Of a stretch of DNA of 64,000 bases, positions 1 to 9,031 are shown one piece after another. How positions within the stretch are numbered: the first letter of the stretch is position 1; each line of letters opens with the position of its first letter. The position numbers and the translations under genes are program-made. The notes beneath the pieces were generated by a model. That model was not told where the DNA came from, did no database searches, and worked only from the letters and a program-made list of their open reading frames with translations. This DNA comes from Roseobacter denitrificans OCh 114. GTDB lineage: Bacteria; Pseudomonadota; Alphaproteobacteria; Rhodobacterales; Rhodobacteraceae. The stretch lies in assembly GCF_000014045.1 (NCBI RefSeq), contig NC_008209.1:2069001-2133000 (forward strand), read 5' to 3'.

Positions 1-1165
1 CGGTGAGGCCGAAATTGCTGTCATTCATCAGCCGGATCGCCTCAGAATCGTCCTTGACGGGCATGATGCCCACGACGGGGCCAAAGCTCTCGTCGCGCAT
101 CACGCGCATGTCGTGGGTCACATTGGTGAGGATTTGCGGCATGAGATATGCGCCCGCATCCTGCGGGAACAACGCGGGGTCGATATGCGCCCTGGCACCG
201 GCGGCGATCGCCTCGCGGGTCTGGGCGCGGACCTCCTCGGCGAAGCGCGCATGCGCCATGGGGCCAAGCGTCGTTTCGGGGTCCAGCGGGTTGCCCAGCT
301 TGTAGCCACTGACGATGGCCACGGCCTTTTCCACAAAGGCATCAAAATGCTGCTCGGCGACGTAAATCCGTTCGATCCCGCAGCAGCATTGCCCGGAGTT
401 GAACATTGCCCCGTCGATCAGCGTATCCACTGCCGCGTCGATATCGGCATCATCGCAGACGTACCCGGGATCCTTGCCGCCCAGTTCCAGCCCGATCCCC
501 GTGAATGTCCCGGCGGCGGCGCGTTCAATCGCCTGCCCACCGCCAACCGAGCCTGTGAAATTCACAAAACCAAAGGATTTCGCCGCGATCAGGTCGGATG
601 TCGTCTGATGGTCGAGAAACACGTTTTGAAACACATCCGCGGGGATGCCTGCCGCATGGAAGGCCTGTGCGAGGCGTTCGCCCACCAGCGGGGTTTGACT
701 TGCGTGTTTGAGCATCACCGCATTGCCCGCGATCAGCGCAGGGGCCACGGTATTGATCGCCGTCATATAGGGATAGTTCCACGGGGCTACGACCAGAACA
801 ACGCCGTGGGGGACGCGTTTGATGACCCGGCGAAAGGCCGCGCTGTCTTCGATCACGATATCGGCCAGCGCGTCCTTTGCGATATCGGCCATGTAACTCG
901 CACGTTCGTTGAACCCGCCGAATTCACCGCCGTAGCGGATGGGGCGGCCCATTTGATGCGCCAGTTCTGGCACGATTTCGTCGTTCATGGCGCCCACATT
1001 AGCCACCGCCTTTTGGACAAGAGCGATGCGCTCGCTGAGCGGGCGCGCGGCCCAGTCGCTTTGGGCGGCCCGCGCGCGGGCCACGGCGGCTTCTGCGTCC
1101 TCGGCGCTCAGGGTCGGGCGCTGGGCATAGACGCTGCCATCAATGGGGGAGATACAGGTGATCAT
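1..1165 (-). CDS. Aldehyde dehydrogenase, C-terminal end cut by window edge
   Basis: NAD(P)-dependent oxidation of an aldehyde to a carboxylate is the family role. The visible 388 codons start with MITCISPIDGSVY at 1165 and run off the left edge. The family signature LELGGKDPGY is present, and FNSGQCCCGIE places the catalytic Cys at about residue 261 (middle of three Cys). The start lies three bases after the stop of the glutamine-synthetase-like gene, so the two are surely cotranscribed. With that ligase and a TRAP importer it may act like PuuC, oxidising a gamma-glutamylated aminoaldehyde; the substrate is inferred, the family is certain. The last roughly 90-100 residues are outside the window. 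Confidence 0.93.
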   Translation of the reverse strand, partial: MITCISPIDGSVYAQRPTLSAEDAEAAVARARAAQSDWAARPLSERIALVQKAVANVGAMNDEIVPELAHQMGRPIRYGGEFGGFNERASYMADIAKDALADIVIEDSAAFRRVIKRVPHGVVLVVAPWNYPYMTAINTVAPALIAGNAVMLKHASQTPLVGERLAQAFHAAGIPADVFQNVFLDHQTTSDLIAAKSFGFVNFTGSVGGGQAIERAAAGTFTGIGLELGGKDPGYVCDDADIDAAVDTLIDGAMFNSGQCCCGIERIYVAEQHFDAFVEKAVAIVSGYKLGNPLDPETTLGPMAHARFAEEVRAQTREAIAAGARAHIDPALFPQDAGAYLMPQILTNVTHDMRVMRDESFGPVVGIMPVKDDSEAIRLMNDSNFGLT

Positions 1166-1168
1166 GGC

Positions 1169-2533
1169 TCAGGCCCTTTCAAATCCGCGCGCGACTTCCC
1201 AGTCGGTCACGATACGGTCAAATTCTTCTTGTTCCCACTCTGCGCAGCGGGTGTAGTGGTCGACCACATCGTCGCCCATGGCCGCGCGCAGCATGGCAGA
1301 GTCGCGCAGGGTTTGCGTGGCCGCGCGCAGGGTTTGCGGGATATCGGCGGCTTTGGCGTCTTCATAGACGTCGCCGGTGGTGGGGGCGGGCAGGGGCATC
1401 TTGTCTTCAATCCCCTTGATCCCTGCGGCCAGCATCGCGGCCTGCGCAAGGTACGGGTTCAGGTCCGAGCCACCGATGCGACACTCCACGCGCACGCCCT
1501 TGGTGCGCTCGCCGCACAGGCGAAAGCCCGCAGTCCGGTTGTCCACGGACCAGACGGTTTTCGTGGGCGCAAAGGTCCCCTTGGCAAAACGTTTGTAGCT
1601 GTTGATGTAGGGGGCCAGAAAGAACGTGTAATCCGGTGCATAGGCAATCAACCCGGCCATATAGTTTTTCATCAGCTCCGACATGCCCAGCGGGTCGGCG
1701 TCGTCAACAAAGACCGGCGTGCCATCCTGCCACAGCGATTGGTGGACATGGCTGGAACTGCCCACGCGGTCATGGTGCCACTTGGGCAGGAAGGTCGCGG
1801 CGTGACCCTGCGCCCATGCGATTTCCTTTATGGCGTTTTTTGCGATGGTGTGGTGATCGGCACAGAGCAACGCCTCTGAATAGCGGATGTTCAGCTCTTC
1901 CTGCCCCGCCTCGGCCTCACCCTTGGTGTTTTCGATCGGCAGGCCAGCCGCGTATAGATGGTTGCGGATGGGCCGCATGACCCCTTCTTCCTTGGTGGTC
2001 TGGAAGATGTGGTAGTCCTCGTTATAGCCGCTGATCGGGGCCATATCGCGAAAACCGCTCTTTCGAATATCATCAAAGGATTTCTCAAACAGGAAAAACT
2101 CGAGCTCGGTGGCCATCATCGCGTCAAAGCCAAGCGCTTTCAGCCGGGCGATCTGCTTTTTCAGCATCGCGCGCGGCGAATGGGGCACCTCGGCATGGGT
2201 ATGGTGATCGAGAATGTCACAAAGCACCATTGCGGTGCCCTCCAGCCATGGCACGGGCCGGATCGTGTCCAGATCGGGCTGCATGACATAATCGCCATAG
2301 CCGCCCTGCCAACTGCTGGCGGCATAGCCATCGGGCGTTGCCATCTCAAGATCCGTGGCCAGCAGGTAGTTGCAGCAGTGGGTCTCCTTGAAGGACGTTT
2401 CCACGAAGTTGACCGCGTGAAAGCGCTTGCCCATCAGGCGGCCCTGCATGTCGGGAAAACAGGCCAGTACCGTGTCGATGCTGCCGTCGGTGACGCGCGA
2501 TTTCAGATCATCAAAGCTGAGGGTGCCGGGCAT
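1169..2533 (-). CDS. Glutamine synthetase family ligase (PuuA/GMAS-like)
   Basis: A 454-residue ATP-dependent ligase of the glutamine synthetase fold. Seen: metal-site ELEFFLF, the SSSHVHQSLW stretch equivalent to the GS nucleotide-binding HVHQS motif, APTKTVWSVDNRTAGFR, and ECRIGGSDLNPYLA. An open frame reaches 2599, but I chose ATG 2533 because GAAAGAGCAG precedes it and MPGTLSFDDL begins the homologous region. It sits between the TRAP binding protein and an aldehyde dehydrogenase, so it is more likely a gamma-glutamyl-amine synthetase than the housekeeping GlnA. Amine substrate unknown. A type GSIII or GlnT assimilation enzyme is the alternative. Confidence 0.88.
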   Translation of the reverse strand: MPGTLSFDDLKSRVTDGSIDTVLACFPDMQGRLMGKRFHAVNFVETSFKETHCCNYLLATDLEMATPDGYAASSWQGGYGDYVMQPDLDTIRPVPWLEGTAMVLCDILDHHTHAEVPHSPRAMLKKQIARLKALGFDAMMATELEFFLFEKSFDDIRKSGFRDMAPISGYNEDYHIFQTTKEEGVMRPIRNHLYAAGLPIENTKGEAEAGQEELNIRYSEALLCADHHTIAKNAIKEIAWAQGHAATFLPKWHHDRVGSSSHVHQSLWQDGTPVFVDDADPLGMSELMKNYMAGLIAYAPDYTFFLAPYINSYKRFAKGTFAPTKTVWSVDNRTAGFRLCGERTKGVRVECRIGGSDLNPYLAQAAMLAAGIKGIEDKMPLPAPTTGDVYEDAKAADIPQTLRAATQTLRDSAMLRAAMGDDVVDHYTRCAEWEQEEFDRIVTDWEVARGFERA

Positions 2534-2565
2534 AAGTCTGCTCTTTCGTGAAAAGGGGGGGCATG

Positions 2566-2587
2566 GGGGCGACCACAAAGCCGCCCC
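2566..2587 (-). other. Intercistronic hairpin between TRAP binding protein and ligase genes
   Basis: GGGGCG at 2566-2571 pairs with CGCCCC at 2582-2587 in the 62-bp gap between the TRAP binding protein stop and the ligase start. It could lower downstream expression or protect the binding-protein mRNA. Only the pairing is seen; the effect is inferred. Confidence 0.35.
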
Positions 2588-2595
2588 GCACGACG

Positions 2596-3627
2596 TCACG
2601 TATAGCGGTAGGGACGACCCGCTTTCAACATGTCGGCGTTATACTGTTTGAAGATATCCACCACGCGGCGTTTGACGTCGGATTCGGCTGCGATCTCTTC
2701 CCAGAATTCCAGCGCTGCGTTTTCGACCGTGGCCCATTCCTCGTCGGGGATGGTGGTCAGTTCCAGCTTGGTGCCGTTGACGCGCAGGTTTGCCTCGCCG
2801 CCCCAATACCACCACTGGCGGTAGTAATGGGACTGATCGCAGCAGACCCGGAACAATGTCTGCAGGTCCTCGGGCAACTCGTTCCAGCGTTCCATATTGG
2901 CAAAGAACGACCCGGCCCAGGCACCGGAGATGTTGTTGGTCAGGAAGTAGTTGGTCACATCCGCCCAGCCGACGGTGTAATCTTCGGTGATGCCCGACCA
3001 CGCGATGCCATCCAACTCGCCCGTTTGCAAGGCGACCTCGATGTCTTCCCATGGCAGGTTCACAGGGACCACGCCGAACTGCGACATGAAGCGGCCCGCC
3101 GTGGGGAAGGTAAAGACGCGCTTGCCCTTGAGGTCTTCGAGGCTGCGAATGGGGTCCTTGGTCGCAAAATGGCACGGATCCCACGCACCCGCAGAGATAT
3201 GTTTGACGCCGACGGCGGAATATTCCTCGTCCCAGATCTCGTTCAGGCCGTACTGGTTGAACAGCACCGGCACATCGAGGCTGTAGCGCGATCCGAACGG
3301 GAAATAGCCGCCGAACACCGTGACTTCGGTCGGGGAGGCCATGGAGTCATCATCTGACTGCACGGCGTCGATGGTGCCGCGTTGCAGGGCCTGAAACAAT
3401 TCGCCCGTGGGGACCAGTTGGTCGGCATAAAACAGCTCGATCTGCATCCGGTCGCCCGCGATCTTGTTGAACATCTCGATGGCCGGGTCGATCACATGTT
3501 CGGCCAGGGCAGCCCCGGCATAGGTCTGCATGCGCCATGTGATCGTGCCCTGCGCAATTGCGGGGGCCGCGAGGGCGGCGGGGGCGGCCACGGCGGCCCC
3601 TTGGATAAACTTACGTCTGGTTGTCAT
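2596..3627 (-). CDS. TRAP transporter substrate-binding protein (DctP family), Tat-type leader
   Basis: A 343-residue periplasmic binding protein of a TRAP (tripartite ATP-independent) importer. The N-terminus MTTRRKFIQGAAVAAPAALA has a twin-arginine-like RRKF core followed by an Ala-rich segment and a likely cleavage after PAIAQ, so folded export is plausible. AAGGAGAACC lies just before the ATG at 3627. It follows dctM by 48 bases and precedes the glutamine-synthetase-like ligase. Ligand not predictable from sequence; the neighbours suggest a carboxylate-bearing amine or glutamyl/amide compound. DctP family assignment is firm. Confidence 0.92.
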   Translation of the reverse strand: MTTRRKFIQGAAVAAPAALAAPAIAQGTITWRMQTYAGAALAEHVIDPAIEMFNKIAGDRMQIELFYADQLVPTGELFQALQRGTIDAVQSDDDSMASPTEVTVFGGYFPFGSRYSLDVPVLFNQYGLNEIWDEEYSAVGVKHISAGAWDPCHFATKDPIRSLEDLKGKRVFTFPTAGRFMSQFGVVPVNLPWEDIEVALQTGELDGIAWSGITEDYTVGWADVTNYFLTNNISGAWAGSFFANMERWNELPEDLQTLFRVCCDQSHYYRQWWYWGGEANLRVNGTKLELTTIPDEEWATVENAALEFWEEIAAESDVKRRVVDIFKQYNADMLKAGRPYRYT

Positions 3628-3675
3628 AGTGGTTCTCCTTATTGGGTTATGTCAGGTTGGCCTGATCTTGGTTGG

Positions 3676-5001
3676 TTAATTTCCATAAACATACTCCGGC
3701 AGCCAAAGCGCAAGGCCGGGAAAAAGCATCACCAGCGCCAGTGCGCCCGCCATGATCAACACAAAAGGCGTGATGGAGGCATAGATGTCGCGCAGGGAGA
3801 TTTCGGGCGGGGCCATGGCGCGCATCAGGAACAGATTGTAACCAAAGGGCGGGGTCATATAGGCGATCTGCGTGGTGATCGTGTAAAGGATGCCGTACCA
3901 AATCAGATCGAACCCCAGCGCGCCCACGAGCGGCACGTAAAGCGGGGCCACGATAACCAGCATCGCGGTGTCATCCAGAAAGGTGCCCATCAGGATAAAG
4001 CTGAGTTGCATCAGGATCAGGATCATCCATGGGTTCAGGTTCAAGCGTTCGGTGAACAGGCTCTCTATGGCTTTGACAGCGCCCAGCCCGTCAAAGACCG
4101 CGCCAAAGGCGAGCGCGGCGAGGATGATCCACATGAACATGCAGGTGATGCCCAGCGTATTGCGCACCGAATTCTCAAAGACTTCGCGCGTCATGCGGCC
4201 CTTGAACACGGCGGCAAGGAAGGCGGCCAGCGCTCCGATGGCAGAGCTTTCGACCAGCGAGGTCCAGCCGTTGACAAAAGGCACCATCATCACGGCAAAG
4301 ATCGTCAGTGGCAGCAGACCCGCGCGCAACAGGCGCATCTTTTCAGCGCGGGGAATGTCGCGCTCCTCCGCCGCCAGCGCGGGGCCAAGAGTGGGGTTTA
4401 TCCGACACCGCAGCGCGATGTAGAGGATGAAAAGCGCGGCCATCATCAGCCCCGGAATGACACCCGCAAGCCACAATTGCCCCACGGGTTGCCGCGCGAT
4501 CATCGCGTAAAGCACCAGCACCACCGAGGGTGGCACCAATATCCCAAGGGACGATCCGGCCTGAATAACACCCGTCACCATCCGTTTGTCATAGCCACGT
4601 TTCAGCAATTCGGGCAGCGCAATGGTCGCGCCAATCGCCATGCCCGCAACCGACAGCCCGTTCATGGCGGAAATCAGCACCATCAACCCGATTGTCCCGA
4701 TGGCAAGCCCGCCGCGCACGCCGCCCATCCAGACGTGGAACATGCGATAGAGGTCATCTGCGATTTTACTTTCAGACAGCACGTAGCCCATGAAAATGAA
4801 CATCGGCAGGGTCAGCAGCGGATACCACTTCATCAGCTTCATCGCCGCTGAAAAGCCCAGATCATACCCGCCCCGATCCCCCCAGAGCAGTAGGGCGGCA
4901 ACCACAGCCACAAAACCAATCGCGCCAAAGACCCGCTGTCCCGTCAGCAGCATCAGCATCATGGTCGAGAACATCAGCGTGGCGATCAGTTCATAGGGCA
5001 T
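3676..5001 (-). CDS. TRAP transporter large permease (DctM family)
   Basis: A 441-residue, strongly hydrophobic inner-membrane protein with the usual DctM length and motifs: GQRVFGAIGF near the N-terminus, SGLAI-type glycine-rich loops, VPPSVVLVLYA and MTPPFGYNLFLM near the C-terminus. It carries out Na+-driven solute movement together with DctQ. An open frame extends to 5277, but the start MPYELIATLM at 5001 overlaps the dctQ stop as TGATG, indicating translational coupling. Confident family call; substrate unknown. Confidence 0.93.
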   Translation of the reverse strand: MPYELIATLMFSTMMLMLLTGQRVFGAIGFVAVVAALLLWGDRGGYDLGFSAAMKLMKWYPLLTLPMFIFMGYVLSESKIADDLYRMFHVWMGGVRGGLAIGTIGLMVLISAMNGLSVAGMAIGATIALPELLKRGYDKRMVTGVIQAGSSLGILVPPSVVLVLYAMIARQPVGQLWLAGVIPGLMMAALFILYIALRCRINPTLGPALAAEERDIPRAEKMRLLRAGLLPLTIFAVMMVPFVNGWTSLVESSAIGALAAFLAAVFKGRMTREVFENSVRNTLGITCMFMWIILAALAFGAVFDGLGAVKAIESLFTERLNLNPWMILILMQLSFILMGTFLDDTAMLVIVAPLYVPLVGALGFDLIWYGILYTITTQIAYMTPPFGYNLFLMRAMAPPEISLRDIYASITPFVLIMAGALALVMLFPGLALWLPEYVYGN

Positions 5002-5570
5002 CAGATGGTGTGACCTTTCAGACGCAGCACGTCCTTGAACAGCTCGGAAATGCACTGCAGCAGCATCAGGAAAAACCCGACGATCATCACGGCCTTGATC
5101 GGCCACATAAGGGGACGCCACGCGGACGATGATCGCTCCATCCGGCCGACTTCCTCGGTGCCGATCAAAACGCCAAACAGATAGGAAAACGGCGCGTCCT
5201 TCCAATAGCCCAGCGAATAGGCGGTGGAACTGACCGCGCCATAAAGCAACACGCAGAGGTAAAAGATCAGGAAACACACGGTAGTCAGGTCAAACCACGC
5301 CTTGCGCCTTATCGACCATTCGCCATAAAGCAGATCCATCCGCACATTCGCCCCCAGTTGGATCGAATAGGGCCCGCCAAGGATGTAATAACCGACCATC
5401 ACGAATTGCGCCATTTCCAGCGTCCAGAGCGTGGGCAGAAAGAACGTCTTGCTGATCGAGGACCACAGCAGGATCGCCATCAGCACGAAAATTCCATACA
5501 TCACCACGCGCCCAAGGCGATAGTTGAGCGCATCGACGCCGCGTATGTATCCGCGCATCAGACCTTGCAT
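5001..5570 (-). CDS. TRAP transporter small permease (DctQ family)
   Basis: About 189 residues with four hydrophobic segments, the normal DctQ size and layout (MYGIFVLMAILLW, QFVMVGYYILG, TVCFLIFYLCVLLYG, AVMIVGFFLMLLQ). Two starts are plausible: ATG 5570 (MQGLMRGY), which overlaps the amidohydrolase gene by 13 bases, or ATG 5558, which forms a TGATG stop-start with it. Either way translation is coupled to the upstream gene. Partner of DctM at 3676-5001 and the binding protein at 2596-3627. Confidence 0.9.
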   Translation of the reverse strand: MQGLMRGYIRGVDALNYRLGRVVMYGIFVLMAILLWSSISKTFFLPTLWTLEMAQFVMVGYYILGGPYSIQLGANVRMDLLYGEWSIRRKAWFDLTTVCFLIFYLCVLLYGAVSSTAYSLGYWKDAPFSYLFGVLIGTEEVGRMERSSSAWRPLMWPIKAVMIVGFFLMLLQCISELFKDVLRLKGHTI

Positions 5571-6322
5571 GAAAGGCCCTTGGTGTGCGCGACAGCCTCC
5601 GCCACCCAACGCGACATCAGCGTCGCCATGGCGGTCTGCGTGTCCTCTGTTTCAATCAGATCGTTGCGGATTTCGATCATCACATTGCGGCGGCCATGGG
5701 GCAACGCGTGCTCCTTCAGAGTGTGCGTCACGCCGTCTGCCGGCCCGTAGGGTTCATTGCGCCGGGTCACAAATCTGCCGGTGTCGGCTTCCAGCATCGC
5801 ATCGGCAAGCCGCGTGTCCTGATCATGCAGGATGCCGATCTCGACCTCTCTGGTGATCCCCTGATAGATGCGTGTGAAACTATGGATCGTTACGATGATG
5901 GGATCGGGTTTTGCGGCCAGAACCTGTGTCAGCCGGTCTCGAAACGGGGTGTAATATCTGGCCGCCCGGGTCTTGCGGTCCTCTTGCGTCAGATTTTGGT
6001 TGCCGGGAATGTCGAACACTTCGCTGCGCTCAATCATCGCGCTCGGCACATGGGGCGGGCGGTTGCAATCATAGACCAGCCGCGACACTTTCGATGCAAC
6101 GAGAGGCGCGTCCAACTGTCGGGACATCAGCACAGCCACCGCGCGCGCGCCGGGGTCCCACGCCGCATGGCTCCGCTTCGCCGCGTCAGACAGCCCCAGA
6201 TCGCTCAACGCAGGCGGGATGAAGGCGCTGGCATGTTCGCAGACCAGCACGATATCCGAGGTTCCCGCGGCATTGAGCACCTCGACCACTGCGTCATCAT
6301 CTATGTTTTGCGACTGATTCAT
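5558..6322 (-). CDS. N-formylglutamate amidohydrolase family protein (HutG-like)
   Basis: About 254 residues. The opening DIVLVCEHASAFIPPAL, the IVTIHSFTRIYQG stretch, and VMIEIRNDLI are typical of the N-formylglutamate deformylase family, metal-dependent hydrolases that release an acyl group from glutamate. ATG 6322 has CAGGGG upstream; a GTG at 6328 is also possible. It is the first gene of an operon with TRAP transport, a glutamine-synthetase-like ligase and an aldehyde dehydrogenase, and has no other hut genes beside it, so a role on a different N-acylated or gamma-amide glutamate is likely. Confidence 0.85.
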   Translation of the reverse strand: MNQSQNIDDDAVVEVLNAAGTSDIVLVCEHASAFIPPALSDLGLSDAAKRSHAAWDPGARAVAVLMSRQLDAPLVASKVSRLVYDCNRPPHVPSAMIERSEVFDIPGNQNLTQEDRKTRAARYYTPFRDRLTQVLAAKPDPIIVTIHSFTRIYQGITREVEIGILHDQDTRLADAMLEADTGRFVTRRNEPYGPADGVTHTLKEHALPHGRRNVMIEIRNDLIETEDTQTAMATLMSRWVAEAVAHTKGLSCKV

Positions 6323-6376
6323 CCGCACCCCTGAGCGATAAAGTGCTTGCCTCAGCGCAGATATGTCAACAAAATT

Positions 6377-6392
6377 GTGAAAAATTTATCAC
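6377..6392. promoter_or_regulatory. Probable RpiR operator between hutG-like and rpiR-like genes
   Basis: GTGAAAAATTTATCAC is a near-perfect 16-bp palindrome in the 114-bp divergent gap between the amidohydrolase (start 6322) and the RpiR regulator (start 6437). Position and symmetry fit an operator for the divergently encoded regulator, controlling both directions. Binding is inferred. Confidence 0.55.
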
Positions 6393-6436
6393 AGACGTGC
6401 CGCTGCTGGTAATTTTCTGAACATTTGGAGGGGCGC

Positions 6437-7309
6437 ATGGCAGAAGCAGCGCAGACCATATCGGATCGTATCCAGCAAAAGCTGGAAGATCTCACGCGTG
6501 CCGAGCGGCAGTTGGCCCTGTCGATCCTCGAAAACTATCCCGCGTCGGGTCTTGGTCCGCTGACCGCGCTGGCCAAGGACGCGAATGTCTCTGTGCCGAC
6601 GGTGGCGCGGATGGTGCAAAAGCTGGGCTACAAAGGCTACCCCGATTTTCAGGCCGAACTGCGCGAGGAATTGCGCGCCAAAGTCAAAAGCCCCATCGCC
6701 AAGCATGAAACATGGGCAGAGGCGGCGCCCTCGGGTCATATCCTCAACCGCTTTACCGATGCGGTGATCGACAACATCCGCCACACGCTGGGCCATATTG
6801 ATCCGGCCGGATTTGATGAGGCCTGCGCGCTGGTCGCTGACCCGGCGCGGCATCTCTATATCGTGGGGGGGCGGATCACGCATACCATGGCGGAATACCT
6901 CTTTTTGCACATGCAGGTGATCCGCCCGAACCTGACGCATGTGCAGTCCACGTCAAACACCTGGCCGCATTATTTGCTGAATGCGGGCAAGGGCGACGTT
7001 TTTGTGATTTTCGACGTGCGCCGCTATGAAAACAACACACTGAAACTGGCGGAACTGGCCCATGCGCGCGGCGCGAAGATCGTGCTCTTTACCGATCAGT
7101 GGCGATCGCCGGTGCATCCGCTGGCCGATATCACGCTCAGCAGTCGTATCGTCGTGCCCTCGGCATGGGATTCAGCCGCCACCACATTACTGTTGGTCGA
7201 GACACTGATTGCCGCCGTGCAGGGGCTGCATTGGGGCGAGACCAAAGAGCGCATGCAGGAGCTGGAAGAGATCTTTGACAGCACCAAACTGTTCCGCAAA
7301 TTTACCTGA
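6437..7309 (+). CDS. MurR/RpiR family transcriptional regulator
   Basis: 290 residues: an N-terminal RpiR helix-turn-helix (about 1-80, with LGPLTALAKDANVSVPTVAR as the recognition region) and a C-terminal SIS sugar-isomerase-like domain (about 125-260, including HLYIVGGRITHTMAEYLF). Start ATG 6437 follows GGAGGGGCGC; an in-frame TTG at 6425 lacks spacing for a ribosome site. It is divergent from the hutG-like/TRAP/ligase operon and convergent with gamma-glutamyltransferase, so it probably controls that operon through the palindrome at 6377-6392. SIS domains usually bind phosphosugars, but RpiR proteins beside amino acid catabolism genes are common. Confidence 0.9.
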   Translation: MAEAAQTISDRIQQKLEDLTRAERQLALSILENYPASGLGPLTALAKDANVSVPTVARMVQKLGYKGYPDFQAELREELRAKVKSPIAKHETWAEAAPSGHILNRFTDAVIDNIRHTLGHIDPAGFDEACALVADPARHLYIVGGRITHTMAEYLFLHMQVIRPNLTHVQSTSNTWPHYLLNAGKGDVFVIFDVRRYENNTLKLAELAHARGAKIVLFTDQWRSPVHPLADITLSSRIVVPSAWDSAATTLLLVETLIAAVQGLHWGETKERMQELEEIFDSTKLFRKFT

Positions 7310-7319
7310 CGCAGCGCGT

Positions 7320-8915
7320 TTAAAACCCCATTGCGCAGCCGTCTTTGCGCGGGTCGGACCCGGCGACATACCCGCGCCCCGGCAGGCGGTGAATAAGCTG
7401 CGCGCCGCCAAAACCAAAGGCATTGTCCGGGGTTTCCAGCGTGATGTCATGCCCCATCGCGCGCAGGGTCGAAATCGTATCGGGGGCCATGGTCGTTTCG
7501 CAGGCAACGCCGAGGCCTTGCGTCACGCGCCAGCGGGGGGCATCCACCGCCATCTGCGGGTCCTGGCCCCAGAGTTGCGTGCGCAGCACCATCTGAACAT
7601 GCCCTTGCGCCTGCATGGGGCCGCCCATGACCCCAAAACTCATCAGAGGCGCGCCATCGCGCATGAGGAAGCCGGGGATAATCGTATGAAACGGGCGTTT
7701 GCCGGGGGCGATGTGGTTTTGATGTGATGGATCAAGAGAAAATCCGAAACCCCTGTTCTGCATGGATATTCCGGTATCTGGCACAACCACGCCGGACCCG
7801 AACCCCATATAGTTCGATTGAATGAAGGACACCATCATCCCGCTGGCATCTGCCGCGCTCAGATACACGGTGCCGCCGCGTTTCGGCGCGCCGGGTTTGA
7901 AGTCGCTCGCAGTGTCCAGATTGATTTCCGCCGCCCGCGTTGCGAGATACCCATCGTCCAGCAAGTCCTGCACGGTGACGGATGTCATATGGTCCGCATC
8001 CGCCACGAATCCTTCGGCGTCGCGCAGGGCAAGTTTCATGGCCTCGATCTGTAGATGGAAGGCCTGCGCGCTGTCAGGGTCAAGATCGCGGATGTTGGTC
8101 CGGGACAGGATCCCCAGGCCCATCAGCGCTGCTATCCCCTGACCATTGGGCGGGATTTCATGCAGCGAGACCGCGTCAAAATCGCGCGCGATCGTGCCGC
8201 ACCAATCTGCCCTGTGTGCGGCCAGATCGGTCACCGTCAGCGCGCCGCCGTGGGCCTGCGCATGGGCTGCGATTTCCTCGGCCAGCACACCTTCGTAAAA
8301 GGCTGTGCCCTTGGTTTCGGCGATCAGTCGCAGCGAACGCGCGTGACCTGTGCTGCGAAAATATTCGCCTGCGCGCGGGGCGCGGCCACCGGGAAGGAAA
8401 GCATCGGCAAAGCCGGGCTGTTCGGCCAGTTGCTCTGCCGCGCGCTGCCATAGTTTGGCAATCACGGGTGAGACAGGAAATCCGTTTTCCGCATAGCGGA
8501 TCGCTGGTTCAAACAAGGCCGCAAAGGGCAATTTGCCAAAGCGATCCGACAGCGCCACCCATGCCGACACCGCCCCCGGCACGGTGACAGAGCCCCAGCC
8601 GTGCATTGGTATCTGGTCAAGCCCGGCAAACCTCTCAGCCGTATAGGCAGCCGGGGCGCGGCCCGATGCGTTCAACCCATGCAAGTCCTGCCCATCCCAC
8701 AAAATGGCAAAGGCATCTGAACCGATACCATTGCCTGTCGGCTCAACCACCGTCAGCGTGATCGCCGTGGCAAGGGCAGCATCCACCGCATTTCCGCCCC
8801 GCGCCATCATGGACACCCCGGCTTGCGTGGCCAGCGGATGCGAGGATGACACGATGTTGTCCGCCGCAACAGCAGAGCGACGCGAGGGGTAGGGGTGATG
8901 TGCGCTGAGTTCCAT
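7320..8915 (-). CDS. ggt: Gamma-glutamyltransferase family protein
   Basis: 531 residues of the gamma-glutamyltransferase Ntn-hydrolase family. Precursors self-cleave before a catalytic Thr; GGTVYLSAAD near residue 350 holds it. Also seen: ARGGNAVDAALA, NGIGSDAFAILW, LNASGRAP, NGQGIAALM, and IAPGKRPFHT. ATG 8915 begins MELSAHHPYPSRR; the open frame beyond it to 8951 lacks family similarity. No signal peptide is evident, so it may be cytoplasmic. It ends 10 bases from the rpiR-like gene on the opposite strand and may split a gamma-glutamyl product of the neighbouring pathway. Alternative: glutathione or cephalosporin-acylase-like hydrolysis. Confidence 0.9.
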   Translation of the reverse strand: MELSAHHPYPSRRSAVAADNIVSSSHPLATQAGVSMMARGGNAVDAALATAITLTVVEPTGNGIGSDAFAILWDGQDLHGLNASGRAPAAYTAERFAGLDQIPMHGWGSVTVPGAVSAWVALSDRFGKLPFAALFEPAIRYAENGFPVSPVIAKLWQRAAEQLAEQPGFADAFLPGGRAPRAGEYFRSTGHARSLRLIAETKGTAFYEGVLAEEIAAHAQAHGGALTVTDLAAHRADWCGTIARDFDAVSLHEIPPNGQGIAALMGLGILSRTNIRDLDPDSAQAFHLQIEAMKLALRDAEGFVADADHMTSVTVQDLLDDGYLATRAAEINLDTASDFKPGAPKRGGTVYLSAADASGMMVSFIQSNYMGFGSGVVVPDTGISMQNRGFGFSLDPSHQNHIAPGKRPFHTIIPGFLMRDGAPLMSFGVMGGPMQAQGHVQMVLRTQLWGQDPQMAVDAPRWRVTQGLGVACETTMAPDTISTLRAMGHDITLETPDNAFGFGGAQLIHRLPGRGYVAGSDPRKDGCAMGF

Positions 8916-9031
8916 GGGGTGGTCTGTCCTGCGGTTTGGTCGTTGTGCCAAGGTCTGTGGCCTGACGCGCGCGGAGTCAATCGGGGTGGTTGTGTTTCCA
9001 GTGATACCGTGCTGGTCTTGAATGGCCCTGT

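Noticed and set aside
113..1879. 588-codon plus-strand open frame
   Set aside because: It is antisense to the aldehyde dehydrogenase and ligase genes, both with clear motifs; no protein family fits it. It arises from G+C bias.
3382..4851. 489-codon plus-strand open frame
   Set aside because: Antisense to the TRAP genes, which have firm family matches.
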